DNA of 64,000 nucleotides from Sequoia sempervirens (GCA_007258455.2 VDFB02321250.1:62001-126000), one strand, 5' to 3'; shown: positions 48,191-61,519, numbered from the stretch's first letter. A program made the numbers and translations. Notes: generated by a model from the letters alone, not told the origin.

Positions 48191-48243
48191 GGAAACAACA
48201 AAAAATACCTAGTGTTGGTTTTCTCCATCTAAACTTTCCTTGC

Positions 48244-50350
48244 CTAAATCATCTCCCTAACAAAATGGTGTTGCACATTCACATGTTTAGTCCAAGAATT
48301 ATAGCCATTATCTACCCTTAACACTTTTGTTTTTTCACCAATATGATTCTTGACAAGTGTTGTAAACTCCTTGTACTTATGAAGAACCTTAGACTTATTC
48401 CAAAGAATACACCCAAGCATGTCTAGAATACTAGTATTGAAACTTACCACTAAAGTGAATTTTCTTAGGTCAAACCCATCATTTTGAATCACTCTCAAAA
48501 TTAACTCTTTCTCTAGTTCTTCTTTAAGAAAATTTTGCCCTATTCTACTTTCCAAACACACAATATTGACAAAACTCAAATTCAATAAGGAAATTTGAGA
48601 GACCTTCCACCATAATCCTATTCACCAAGGTTTTCAAATATTCTTCTCCAATACGACCCAACCTAAAGAGTATTCCATGCCTGATATATTTAGCTAGCAC
48701 CAAATTTCCTTTAGCCAATCTACAACCCTTTTCATTAAAGGTAACATGCATTCTAGAATTGATCCTTAGAAATAAAAAATATTTTTTACAAAAATAGAAT
48801 ATACAAAACATCAAAGTGTCCTTACTATGTCATCCTTAAAAGACACATTCACCTTTCCTTGGCCAACTATATAAATAAAGTTTTTATCACCAAGGAAATC
48901 CTACCCAAGTTGTCAAACTCCTTGTAATGGGTGCTGGCAAGAAGTTGAGTCCACTTTTTGGCCAAAAAGTGGAAGTGTTTTCCCTAATTTTCAGAATTTG
49001 ACACATTTGAACTTAAAATTTGAAGCACTTAGAGATAGAATCTTGAAAAAATTCACTAATCATAAAATGTAGTACTCGAAGTCTAGTTTCCAAATATGTA
49101 ATTTATTTCAATACCCAGATGCTACAAATTGATTTTCAATAGGCGTTTCTAAAAACCACTGTTTAAAAGTCACCTTTTTTTTACCATACCATGCACATGT
49201 ACGTCATCCATATTTTGACCTAAATTATTGTATTTTTCTAAATCCTTTTGGGAAAAGATTTGTAACTCACTGAAGCATGTTTTCGATATTTTTTTTAAAA
49301 AATTATTGTTTTTTTTTGTTAATTTTTTATTAGCCATATTGTCATTTTGAAAAATCATCATGTACATCACGCATAAGATGTCCTAAACTTATCATTTTTT
49401 GATTTTTTTTTTAAATTGAAAAGAATTGTCTGGAGTACGTTTTCGTGCAATTCGTTTTACAAAAAAATATTTTAATAAAAAGTTATTAAAATAGTAAAAA
49501 CCCTGATATATTTCAAGTTTATGGACCAGTTTCATCATAAATTAATTGAAAAATAGAAAAAATAATCCAATTGTAAAAAAATTTACATATTTAGAACCTA
49601 CACTGTCTCATCTATGGGTTTTAATTTTGTCAAAAAAATTTGCTAAAAAAGTCTTAAGACATTGCCCAAAGTCACTATTTTCTTGTGGCATTGCCAAGAC
49701 CTTTAACTTGCAAGTCAAACCAGGTCCAAAGCTTAAGTTTGGGTCCCCAAGCCTTTTCCCGAACCAAAAAACAAAGAAAAAATTCGACCAAAAAATCAAA
49801 TTTTAAAAAATGGGAGATCTCGTTTCATAAAAAAATAAAAAATTAATGAAATGGGATCTTGTTTTGTTGAAGCCGATTTTGGATTTTTATCTAAGGCAAA
49901 AACTTCCATGTTTCATGGACTCGTCTTCTTGCATTTACCCTTATGTGACATGATTCACCTAATTTAGTACACCAAGAATCATCACCAATGATGTTTGAAG
50001 TGATAAAAGCATCATTATATAAGGATTCATCAAAGGAATGATATTTCTTCTTAAATTTCCATTCCTTATTGTGTTACTTTTTCAACCATAATTCTGTAAA
50101 TTTATATCGGGTATACTAGGAGACTTAGACTTATCCTTTCCCTTGGGCTCCTTGTCTCTACACTTCTTACCCCTTATATCTTTTTTCTAAATCTAACAAC
50201 TAGGGAATCACTAAAGGAATAATTCATGGACTTTCTCCTAATTCATTTACTTAACACTAAACCTAAAATTTCCTCTAGTTTTTTTCTGAAGAATAGTTGT
50301 CACCATTAGCACCCCTTTTGGCTATCTATTTTTTCTCGATTCATAGCCCC
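48244..50350 (-). pseudogene. Copia I gag-protease-integrase relic, split by an insertion
   Basis: On the minus strand, 50200-49910 gives a charged gag tail (KGKDKSKSPSIPDINLQNYG) and the protease start (DDSWCTKLGESCH, in place of the usual D-S-G-A-S-C-H). Coding similarity then stops and resumes at about 48935 with EFDNLGRIFLGDK and IVGQGKVNVSFKDD. The pre-integrase region follows (RIGEEYLKTLVNRIMVEGL, 48690-48600). The integrase start LVKNHIGEKTKVLRVDNG ends near 48290, with a stop at 48244. Integrase is cut short, and RT and RNase H are missing. There are many frameshifts. The ~960-bp gap in the protease is the insertion listed separately. Confidence 0.75.
48940..49905. mobile_element. Unclassified ~960-bp insertion in Copia I protease
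   Basis: Separates two parts of the Copia I protease region that belong together (GESCH.. and EFDNLGRIF..). Near its left end lies a perfect 22-bp palindrome (48951-48972; CCACTTTTTGG and its complement). I could not fix TIRs, LTRs or a target duplication. The sequence is A/T-rich with a plus-strand open frame (49546-49806) that I do not recognise. Boundaries are approximate. Confidence 0.5.
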
Positions 50351-50639
50351 CTGTGCATTTTCACCTTATTTAAACCATTATTTATAACCAATATAGGAAA
50401 TCTTCTTAATGGGTATCCCTTGGTCAAATTTTGATTAAGTGTTTCTCTTCACCATTCCTAATGTTCCCTTTAGATGTTAGAAGTTGCCAAAAATTTATCT
50501 TTTATGTCTAAGGTGTTTTCTAGTCATTTTTCTAAGTGTGGGAAAAAAATTAGATTTTTTTAGTTTTCCCTAGATAACATGCCTTTCTTTTGAGGCCCCC
50601 TTTTTCCCCTTTTTCTTTTTGGTTTTTTGGAATTTCTCA

Positions 50640-51330
50640 TCTAGGTATATTTTTCTATAATCCCCAACTTTTGGAATTTTAGAGTCAAAGTTAAGGGCAT
50701 ACCTCCAACTCATTACTTTTGGGAATGAGGTATGGTTTATCTTCAATGTTGGATTCTTGATCATTTTCAATGTGTTATTTTATAGAGTTGTGGTTTCAAT
50801 CATCCTATTATATAATTACCTTACCATATGAGTTATGGATTATCCCTGATCCTTGACTCTCATTATTTTCCCACATATACTTTTTTTAGATTTGGATATG
50901 TGGGAATACCTCTAAAATAATGCTTCTAGGATGCATTATAAAGTATCCCCAACTCCCAATTATTAATATTTTACACAATATTATATTATTGGGTTGATGA
51001 GTTTGGACTAATCCTTACTTGCATGACTTATGGGATGAATAACTCGATATCCTCAATCCCCAATTCTTATTATTTCCTTTCATATATATTTTTTAAGTTG
51101 ATGATGCAAATATGCTCTTGATTTTTTACTTTGGGTATGAGGTATGGTGTACTCCTAATCCCCAATCCCTATCAAGTGGTTTGGATTTTGTGATATCCCT
51201 GATCCTTAACTCTAAATAATTTCCTTCATATATATTTTCAAATTTATTGATGTGGGGGTATTCTAATTTATTTATCCTTAGCATGGGTTATGAGGTAGCC
51301 ATGACTCCCAAATCCTAAAACTCTACAACT
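50640..51330. repeat. Diverged tandem array, units about 100-200 bp
   Basis: The composite phrase (T)ATGAGGTATGG.. TATCCCTGATCC.. ACTCT.. ATTATTTTCC.. CATATATATTTT.. recurs in order, starting near 50728, 50822, 51020, 51130 and 51281. Units differ by many substitutions and indels. It is non-coding. Confidence 0.65.
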
Positions 51331-54300
51331 CCTAAATTTCACACTATTCACTCCTACCTACCTCCCTACATTACCCTAACTACCATTAATGATAAAATTG
51401 GTATTACAACTACTCCAAAGGAATTTTTCTACATAAAAAAGGTTGTTCATCTAAGGGTACAAATTCACATGCAAATTCAATGGTGAAAGATAAAGGAAAT
51501 CCATGTATTCATTAATATAGTGATTGAATCCCAAATCCCAATGGTTCTCACACCATCTTCAAGCTACCATTTAAATGGATTTCATAGAATTATCATTACC
51601 ATGTACATCATAATTTAAGGGTGCCATTAATTCTCAAGATGGATAAAATAGAAAAGATGAAGACTTCTGCATACCTCAAAGTACCTTTACACATTTCTAA
51701 GAAGTGATTTCTACATAGAGGCATTAAGTTTGATTATGTTAAAAAATGTGGGTTACCTCTTTAATAGTGAGTGAATTTATTCCTTTTCCTAATGCCACAT
51801 AACTGTGGGGTGATATATAGTGTCGCATTTTCATTTGAAAAAGGGTGGATGAAAAAATTGTTTGGAGAGAAAAAAAAGAAAGTTGTTGTAATCCATTACG
51901 GTTTTAGTTTCTATGAAAGGGTCAAGGTATTTTGTATTGTAACAATCTAGGGTTCATCCCAAATATGTAAAGAGATACTTTATCCCAAGAGAATGGACTA
52001 AATATGCAGATTCAACATTATCTTAATTCTCCATGTGTATTGTGTACATTTTTTGGTGTTATTTATTATTAGTTAGTCAACTAGATGATAGTAAAATCCT
52101 TTAAAATATTTTGTAAGGTGTATTTTCAAATTAATATAATAAATGTATGAGCTTATTCATGGATTACTAAGATTATTTTAACATTTTACAATTTCATTCA
52201 TCTTCTCATTTATATACATAAAGCCTAGCTTATGCATAATTCTTGAAGGTGTAGTCTTCAATGACATCTTCATTAAGGTGTCACCAAATGGATTCTATTT
52301 ATTGCATCATTTTGTGTTTAAAATCTAATACTATATCTCCTATATAGATATAGGCACCCATTTATTCATGCTCAACCTCTCATCGCATCAACACACAAAA
52401 CAAATCAAATTTAAATTAATTTCAATTTTTGTTGTAGTTAGACTTTTCACTACCACATCTATATGTGAATTACAACATTAGGGTTATAGGAATACATTTT
52501 TAGATAATTAGTGTGGTATTTCATCTACTGCATTAAGGTACATAACCTTACATTATCAAACCAACATACAAATACGAAGTGATAGCCTAATAGGATTATA
52601 CTATGCATTAGGTATGATTTGTGTCAATGTATATATTAATTTCCTATAGTTATATCTAAAATAAAACCTTAATAAATCCCCCTTGGCCTTGAAAATCCAA
52701 AATTCAAATAAGGTCTTACCAACCTTAGTAAATTAGTTCAAAGTTGCCCTACCTAAAATCAATGTGAAGTCTTCCTCCCTAAGTTTCACACCTATAGCAC
52801 TCATGAGAAGCTTACCTTTAGGGATTTAGGGATCTAATTTGGTTCATATTTCAAAGACTCCAAGGTTAATTAACATTTGGTTCTTCCAAGAAGATAAGTC
52901 CTTGGTTGATAATTTAAAGACATTTATAGATAAATAAATTTATCTCTCCTAATTGGGGACTAACAAAGAATTAGGAGACTACAACCCAAGCAAGAAGATA
53001 GTGCTATACTTGGAAGGCTAAATCTACAAATATGTCTACTAGATTTATTCCTAAAAGAGATGATGTTAGTACTTATATTAGAGATAATATTTTTATTATG
53101 CTAAATGACCAATATACATATATCAAATATTTATAGTGATAAAATGATTAGAACTAGTAGGAGAAACCTTAAATATGAATACAAAATTCCTATGAATGAG
53201 ATGAACATGGATGCAAGACATAGAAATATATCCTATGAGTTGCATACTCAATAGGTGGACTTATCACGACCTCCACATGTGATACTTTCAAGAAGAGGTT
53301 TGTACCATATTTCTCCTACATCCTCTCATAGAAATGAACAAGCAAAGTGTCAAGAACTATCATTAGTCAATAAATTTGATACAACAAGGACATGCACTCA
53401 AATCAATAGATAACATTATTCCATATCAATCAACTTACTAATTATGATATGCTATATTTATCCTATCAAACCCAAGGACATAATCTTCTTGAATGGTGAT
53501 AGTATTGTATGTACAGATAAATATATTTTGGATTTATATTAGGTAGTTATGTATAGTAGGAAAATAAACTTTACAATCACAAGGAAATCTATTCTATATA
53601 TTTCAATCAAACAAGAATTATACAACAGTTTCTACTAATTTATTACTAATTCTACATGTTAACAATTACCTCATCAATAATAGAAAACTAACTACAAAAA
53701 TTAAATCAAGCTAAGATTGTTAAAATAATAAACTAACATATTAAAATGGAGCTACAATTCACCTCAAGTTGGCCCTTGCTTAGGTTTAACTATTATGCTC
53801 TTCTACTTCATAAAGTATTAACTAAATCAAATCCTTCTATGATTCATCACACAATATCAACTGATATGGAAAAATTGTCTTTAATTTATTACTTAGAAAA
53901 AAAATACAACTTGCAAGAAAAATATTTGTGTACTGATAATATAAATATAAAATATATATTGACTCTAGCTACTTCAAACTTATTAGATTCTTAATGACTA
54001 TAATACACTTGTCCACTTTCTCCTTGTGATGTAGGATGAGGATTGTCTTATTCTAGCAATGAGAATACAAATAGAAGACTAAATGCAATTAATCTTAAGG
54101 AAAAACACTCCTAGAACAACACTTCAACCATTGTATGGAAGGAAATTTTTTGTCATAGGTATGAAGAAGAGTAGCATAACCCATTCAATCCGCACTTGGT
54201 TCTTGTTGAAGGCTCACTATCATGTCCGCCACCTATTAAACACTTGTTTTTTCTTTGTTATAGTTCCTCACTATCTTGCATAGAAGAAGTTATTGTTGTT

Positions 54301-54930
54301 GATAGGTTATCAATGATTGAGATCCTTGATTATGAGTGCTCATGCATTTAGTTGTAGGTGATTATGGCTTTGTCTATCTAGGTACCCATGGCTTTGGTTT
54401 TAAGCACTTATGGCTTTGGCTACAGGTGTTGCTACAGCCTTGACTATGGCTACTCGTTACTCGTTCTTACTTGTTGCATGTATAAGTTAGCTTCTAGAAC
54501 CTTTCTACTCAAATATCATTATAAACAAAATAATATGCTATAATATCTTGAAAATATTGACTTAAAAATAAAAATTACCAAAACATCATACATCTAATGC
54601 AGTGATTTTACTCAAATATTAATGCATTTAGTCTCAAGTATAGGATAGAAATCTCTTTGGAAATTTCTTTTAAAATAGGAAAGTAAAGCAATAAATGGAA
54701 ACAATTTTAGAAACCATCAAATAGGACTCTACCTTACATGGTTCCAATGCAACCACTCAATCAAAAATTGAACATATGGAAAGATAAATAGATCAACACA
54801 TATATTTTCTTAACCAACTTACATTAGAAAAATGTTAGATAATGTAAGAGTTCCCCTCAAAAGATTAACTCATAGGTTCCTGCTGGTTAGATAATCATTA
54901 GGAATGGAGAGATATGGATAGATGAAATTT
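51331..54930. other. Long stretch without recognised features
   Basis: About 3.6 kb, A/T-rich, with short incidental frames only (for example 53746-53994). Near 54360-54460 the word TATGGCTTTGG recurs, a short imperfect repeat. I see no gene, RNA or element boundary. Confidence 0.45.
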
Positions 54931-57031
54931 TATGGCATTCCAAATTATCCTAATCCAATACCAAACAATATTAGGAGAAAGTTGTCAAAATTATAAGGTA
55001 ACAATGTTTCCACTAGAGAAGATCACCTCAAGCACTTCAACAATGTGACTAATGAGTATGAAACGGAGGATGAATACATCATGATGAAAATATTTATGCA
55101 ATCACTAGAATAGAGTGCCAAAGAATGGTACAGGATCCTTCTAGATATTAGCATATATCTATGGATGAATTTATAATATTCTTCATATTATAGTGTAGAG
55201 AAAGAATTTATCTTAAGTTTGTAATTCACAAGATGACTACTATAAAGAAAGGGGAAAATGAAAGTGTTTTTTATTTTAATAGAAAGACTTTTTATGAAAA
55301 TAAGGAAAGTGCCTCCCCATTTGAGGTTGAATGAATCAATATGTTTGGTCATGTATTATGGATCATTTGATGCCAAACTAGGATATTTCCTTTTGTGATA
55401 ATAAGCCTGAAACATTAGGGAAGCTTATGCCATGTAAATTGATATAGAGAATAATATGAGAGAATTTGATGAAAGTGTGAAGAGAGCTTATCTAAAACTC
55501 TTAAGGCCTTGAACACAGTCCCTTCACTATCAAAGATAAAGTCAACAAGTTTATGGGGTAATAAAGGACCTCTTGTATAGGGTTGCAACAAATGAGAAGG
55601 TGTTTCCTTCTAACAATGCTACCACACACTTCAATTAAGGTCATAGGTTGCACAACAAGCCCTAAAATCATGATTGGTTTAAGAGACTTGGATAGAATTA
55701 CATTAAAATGATTCTTAAATAAGGAAACCAAGGAAATCAAGAAATGCATGCTCGTGATCACTTGAGGAAGGACCGTGTGATTCTCCAAGAGTATTGTTTT
55801 GGTGTGATATATGCTACTTTCCTTAAAATATATCAATGTGTGTTGTTACAATAGTACTCCTATGAAAGAAATAATTTCCATATAAATATTTTGCACCTAA
55901 TATTTTAAATATGATGATGTGGACCAACTTGATGCTTACAAAGAGGATTAATTCTTTAAATATGATCAAGATAACCATCATATTTAGTGTGAGTTTTCAT
56001 GTCAAGACTTCAATCAACTTAAGGAACTCATACAACTGAGGTATAAGAGAGAAAATCCTTCCAATGAAGACATCAAGGATCTTACCAAAGCAATTTTATT
56101 GCAAGTTCAAAATGAATACCAACTAAGAAATAGGAAAGTGATTTACAAAGGTCACATTGGAAACACAACTACATTCAATGCATCAATTGTATGTACAAAA
56201 AAAGGAAAATAATATAAAAAGAAACATGAATAGGCCTACAAAAAGGTCACTACTAAAGAAAAATTCTCATGTGATATGCATCTTTGCAAAAGAGGTATGT
56301 CCCAAACAATATGTGTACTAATATACCATCCAATAATATGAAACATCTAAAGGCTATAGGAGCAAACACCATTCCAAGTCAAAAAAGGAGGATGTCAAAT
56401 ATAGATCCAAATACAACTAAAGGAGTTGGAGCTACAATAAAAGTAAAGGATAATACTACTACTATAATAATCAAGTAATATGTGTCATCCTAATTACTAA
56501 TGTTATAAAAAATCCATTATAACCTCGTTTCCTAGAATATTAGCCAATATATGTATGGTTGTAACTTTGAGTCAGCTAAAAGTTCAAGTGCTAGTAATAG
56601 AGCGACTTAGAATCCTTAATCATAGAGAGAGGGCCTTGTATATCAATGCTCTGACCATTTTCAATCGGCCCAATGATTCCCCAAGTCATTATAAGGATAA
56701 TGTGGAGGAGGAAACCAATATCTAGGAAATACTTGAAGTGTATTTTGGCATAATGCTTGTAAGAAATTAGCAAATTGTGGATCCATTTTATACCTACTTG
56801 CTAATAAAGGGATGGTTAGTCCATAAGTTTATTTTGGATTCTAGAACTTTTAACAATGTAATACCATTAGAAATCATGAACCATATGGGATTGAAAATCT
56901 CAAGATCTAATGGAAATTGTTATGCAATGGACTATAGAGAAGTGAATATCATTGGTGTTATCAATCATGTTGAATTAAAACTTGTTACATATCATGGTAA
57001 TTATTTCTTAACCAATATTACAGACACTTGA
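54931..57031 (+). pseudogene. Ty3/gypsy gag-protease relic
   Basis: Plus strand. From about 54940, KFYGIPNYPNPIPNNI is followed by DHLKHFNNVTNEYETEDEY and MKIFMQSLE.SAKEWYRILL, the plant gypsy capsid pattern (a charged ..FxQSLxGxAxxWfxxL). Around 55280-55350 the typical Q/ERF.....RLNE.. part is recognisable in a shifted frame. 56777-57031 is an open retropepsin-like domain: FYTYLLIKGWLVHKFILDSR, then NNVIPLEIMNHMGLK. The catalytic DSG(A/T) reads DSRT, so the Gly is lost. No RT or integrase follows; the coding match stops near 57031, next to the minus-strand LINE. Many stops. Confidence 0.65.
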
Positions 57032-57053
57032 AACTAACACATTGTCATTTTAG

Positions 57054-57504
57054 CTATAATTGGTAATTGCGCAACCATTTCCTTAATAATAGATGAAATG
57101 ATACAAGAGGGGTAGCTCCCATTCCATTAATATCAAAATAAAAATTTACATTCTCAACAATTGGTCCTTCAAGCCAATTTGGGCTTGTGAGTGTACATAA
57201 ATATGAATCATTAGTCAATTCGAGCATATGCTCCACTTGTTCAATCATGAGCAGACTCTTGTTGCCTAAGTAAACCAATTTTAGGAACGGTTCCATGTTC
57301 TTATTGTAGGCATTCCCTATACATCTCCACCACCTCCATAATTTTCTTTCCTTTCTGTATTTTTTTGCAATCAATGGCAGCGCAACAAAGGCCACTCTTT
57401 AGATTTTTATTAAAATTTGAAATGGTGATGATGGCTTCCTTAACCATATTTGGTTTGAGGTAGTTTGTCATGATCTTGCTAGTCATCTTTCTCCTAAGAG
57501 TCAA
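57054..57504 (-). other. Two overlapping open frames of unknown origin
   Basis: Minus-strand frames 57395-57054 (113 codons, containing MLELTNDSYLCTLTSPNWLE) and 57504-57301 overlap between the gypsy protease and the LINE RNase H. They could be the C-terminal extension or 3' region of the LINE ORF2, since they lie downstream of its RNase H on the same strand. I do not recognise the domain. Confidence 0.35.
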
Positions 57505-57539
57505 GATGATGTTGGATAATAAAATGTTGACAAATATCC

Positions 57540-59510
57540 ATCATGGATGTGCCTAGTCATGATCTTTTGTGTGTGATGATCCTTTTAGTTTCTTCCTCGA
57601 TTATAGGATCATCAATCACAATCACTCTTCAGGGTTGAGTAGATAAATCCTCTTGGTCATAGTAGCACACACAACAGGGTACTCTAATTTGATCCATTTT
57701 GCTATCAATAGCTTCATCCATTGTATTTTATAATAGTTTGAGTGCCCTTATCATCATCCTTATTCATAGAATTCTATGATCTCTTTGGCTTCATGTTTGC
57801 TCCAATCGATTGCAATATCTACAATGATTCCTTCCTTTTTGAGATTATGGATTATTATGTACTTTTTTTGTTTAACATCCTATGATCTATCTTGATGAAT
57901 CTTTATAAATTTCTCCAATTCTCAATGTTGCTTTATATTATAGATTCTTCTTATTGGTTAATCATGCGGTTCACTAGGTAGTCAGCTAAGTTGGTTGCTT
58001 CCCTAAAGATGTTCATGAGAGTGTACTCATCAATCTTATTGAGTTACATTCATATCTAATCGATCCACATAGAAGATCTTCAACTTGGGGCTTTTCAAAG
58101 ATTTATTGCATGAATTACCACAACATAATATCCCTTGATGTCTATGTGGTTTAGGTTCTTGTTGACACAGTTTGATTCCTTCATGTAGGGCAGAAAATTT
58201 AGCTTCATTATTTGTTCCCTTTGATATCTTGATGGCTTCGACCCACTCCAGTCATTGTCTTCATTCTTGATGATGAAATCCGCCCTCGAGGCTTCGGGAT
58301 TCTCCTTAGAAGCCTCATCAAAATTTAGTTTTAACTTCCCTCATGGCAGTAGCAACCATTTGGCATTCTACCATTTGGTTGGTGTGAGAAAAATTCTATT
58401 ATCTGAGGGTAATCTCAAAAAAACCAGTGCTTTTAAAAATTATATTATCCTAAGATGAGAAGCATATTTTATTTCTCTTTCTATTCCTTGTGTTTTGGTT
58501 TTGATTTATTTCTACCTCTATTTTGTTTAAACTAGACTTATTTCGACTTCTATTTTGTTTAAAATATACTCTTTTGTGGATGCTTTCCCTTGAAAAATTA
58601 TTGAGTTTCGCTCCTTCCATAGTTGCAATATAATCATGGTAGGAACTTATGTCAATAAACCAATCCATAATGAGTCTTTTGTTAATATTCTGTCATCCCT
58701 AAAATAATATTGTTAGGTATTTGAAATAGGGTTCAACTAGTTCATCTTGTTGCAAAATTTTAGCCAACAACCTTGGGACACATCAAATTGAAAAAGGAAG
58801 TGGTCAATTGTTTCATTTCTTTCCATACACATTGGGTACCGATGTGGACCCAAAAAGGCAATTCTTTAAAGCCTATCTCCTATTAGGATGTGTTTGTGTG
58901 AGGCAACCCATACAAATGCGTCAACTTTAGGGAGGACATTGATGCCCTAGCATAGATCCTCCAGCCAATGATCTGTTGTGATCTCTTTTTTGAGTATTTC
59001 ATAGCTAATTTTGATGGTGTATTTTCCAAACTTCACACCACACTACAATAGTTCATCATAACTCTCTATTATAACTAGCCCCCATTTTACAAGCTCCCTC
59101 TCAAGCATGCTCCACACTGGTATTGCTACCATATCAAAATCCCTCCATTTGTACTCCAGTCGTTTGTTCTCTCTGATTATTGTTATGTATTCTTTGACTT
59201 TTTCACCAAAGGTGTTTGTTGCAATCTAGATAGCATCTTACAATCCCTTGACATGTCATGGGAATATTCTTGTTCTATGAGTCAAACCAAAAGGAAGCCT
59301 ATTTTCCATTGTTGATCTTCCAAGTGAGATGATCGGTGACTATCATTATTTATTTTCCATATTTGGAATCCAATAAGAGGATTGGAAATAGTAAATTCTT
59401 TTGGGATCATCACTATCAAGGTATTTGGCTCTGAGAATCTAAATCCATTATGCACTGGGGTTTTGGAACATTCTCCGTCCCAACTTGGCCCCAAGTGCAA
59501 TATTTTATTT
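57540..59510 (-). pseudogene. LINE ORF2 C-terminal relic: zf-RVT and RNase H
   Basis: On the minus strand from about 59510: LGPSWDGE and a post-RT region with AKYLDS-type wording (59480-59400 in another frame). Next come EKVKEYITIIRENKRLEYKW (59200-59140) and SMLERELVKWG. The RT zinc-binding domain follows (GKYTIKISYEILKKE near 59025-58980; MCMERNETIDHFLF near 58830-58790), with the flanking Cys ligands replaced. The LWKERNSIIF linker comes next. Plant-type RNase H (KLKLNFDEASKENPE near 58345-58300, NNEAKFSALHEGIKLCQ near 58215-58165, FREATNLADYLV near 58015-57975) ends the recognised part. Frameshifts and stops are frequent. The endonuclease and RT core are missing, consistent with 5' truncation. 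Confidence 0.8.
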
Positions 59511-60206
59511 CTCGATATCTAGTATTGCCAATTTTCTTCCCATTATTAATTAAATAATATTAAATAATAAAATAACTATTCATCACTATTCATCCAACCC
59601 AATTTCTAGCATTTAATCAATTATCATCCCTCCTCTATATTCCACCCTTAGATAAATAAATCTAAGTATATTTTAAGTCCCCTACCCTCATCCCAAAAAT
59701 TAAATAAGTGCATCTTATTTATTTAATTCTCCATTTTATCTACTTTTCATTAAGCAGGTTAAAATTAACTAGCCCACTAATCTCCCACTTGTGCATTCCT
59801 AATCTTAATCAATTTATTCAAACCTTTCACATCCTCCAAAAGTGTACATAGGCATGGATCTTTGTACACATGGTATGGATTTTTGTACATGTGACATAGG
59901 TCATGATACACATCACATGAGTCAAAGATTTTCCCATACCCCCAAGGTGCCTCAAGGTACCCTTTTAATACTATCCATCCACTCCTCCCAAGGGAATCCT
60001 CAACCATTTATTTCCCTTTAATCATGTACCCCTCCACATCCACCAACATCATGGAGACACTTTTCATCTCCTCCTAAACTCAATCCTCTCAATCAATGAG
60101 AACCCTTGATCCTTTAAATCAATCATATCCATCTAGTCCCTCATCCAAAAATCTATATGATTGGCCTCAATCCAAGCTATTATCAATATATACACCCCTA
60201 ATGTAA
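59511..60206. other. Spacer between LINE relic and Copia E LTR
   Basis: About 700 bp with A/T-rich words (AATAATATTAAATAATAAAATAA near 59550) and a small repeat of ATGGATCTTTGTACACATG-type wording near 59850-59890. No gene supported. Confidence 0.45.
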
Positions 60207-61106
60207 TGTTAAATTCTATCAGTAGTGTAAGGCCTCTCTAATGTCTGATTAACTTGGTGCTACTAGGTAGACACACAAATCAGAGGATGGATTCTTAACT
60301 GAACAATTCATATTTCACACAAGAGGCTTCATTTAATTATTGTTATATTTGTGAATAACATGAGACATGGGATCAAACAACGAAAAAACACCTTCCACGC
60401 AAGAGATCTGTAAAACAAAGATTTGTTATTCCTCAAAAAGAAAATACTTACAAAATGAATAATACAAGAGAGAGAGAGAGAGGATGCTTTATAAGAGCAA
60501 CACTAATGATAAAGGGATTAGATCATGAAAAGTGTCAACATCTTGTGATATGAGACGAAATAATCTAATATTAGCTCTCTAGTTAACATAGATAAAGCAC
60601 TCAGATAACAATAATTAGCTTAAGTTAACTAAAAAAGAAACCCTAAGTTTAGCTTAAGTGCATGAGAGTTAGAATAATAATTAATTAAAGATTAATTAAT
60701 TATTATCTAATACATGATAACTCTAACACCCCCCTTAAGTGTAACTTAGGGAGTAGCTAAAAAACTCCAAAACCAATACATAAAAAATAAAGCATGAATG
60801 GGTCCCAACAACTTGGCCTGATGAGGTACCCATTACAATCAAAGAAATCTCTCATAATTGGAGAAAAGGAGAAAACCTCATGGGAAAAACTCCTCTCCTA
60901 AAGAGAGATGAAAGCATGTAAAAAAAACATGAAGGAAGGAGGCCTCATGAAGACCCCCCAAGGAAAACTTCCTTCACCCTAAGAATTGATCACAACTAGA
61001 GGTAACGAGGTGATGCTAAAGGTTTCATGAAGATGTCACAACCTGGTCCTCTGCAGGCATGTACTCCAAGGTGAGAAAACTATCTTGAATCAACTATCAT
61101 ATGAAG
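60207..61106 (-). mobile_element. Copia E: 3' LTR, PPT and RNase H tail, truncated by Copia F
   Basis: 3' LTR 60207-60729 (TGTTAAAT.. to ..CTCTAACA), followed by CCCCCCTTAAG (PPT complement, 60730-60740). The interior to 61106 ends with minus-strand wording LTLEYMPAEDQV and, after a frameshift, DIFMKPLASPRYL, the end of a copia RNase H. The interior parallels Copia G1 and G2. The 5' portion is not present, because the Copia F LTR starts at 61107. Confidence 0.75.
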
Positions 61107-61506
61107 TGTTAAAATTCAAGAAGATTGGGGCAATAAACATTAACAATTATATGTAGATTAAATAACCCAAAAATAACAATGAAGAATAACACAAAAGAGA
61201 TCAACAAAAAAATTTAACGTGGTTCACCCAATATGGGCTACATCCATAGAAACTCAGCAACCCAATGATTTTATTATCCAGTGCAAAATATATGAAAATC
61301 TCGTGAATACCATGCCACAACATACATTCCAGCCACTTATAACAAGCTTTTTGGAAGCTTCTAGAATTAGGGTTTTACAACGTCATTTTTCATTTGTTAG
61401 TTAAAAAATTAATTACCGACGCCTTGACCTGTTAATGGGAAAAAACCCCGTAGAGGATATGTAAAGAGTGTACATTATTTGCATGATCAATCACCACATA
61501 CCAACA
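61107..61506 (-). repeat. Copia F 3' LTR
   Basis: 400 bp from TGTTAAAATTC to ATACCAACA, bounded inside by the PPT. It contains TTAACGTGGTTCACCCAAT, a motif common in Tork/Tnt1-like LTRs. Confidence 0.8.
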
Positions 61507-61519
61507 ATCTCCCACTTGG
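61507..61519 (-). other. Copia F polypurine tract
   Basis: The minus strand reads CCAAGTGGGAGAT immediately before the LTR start TGTTGGTATG. Confidence 0.85.
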
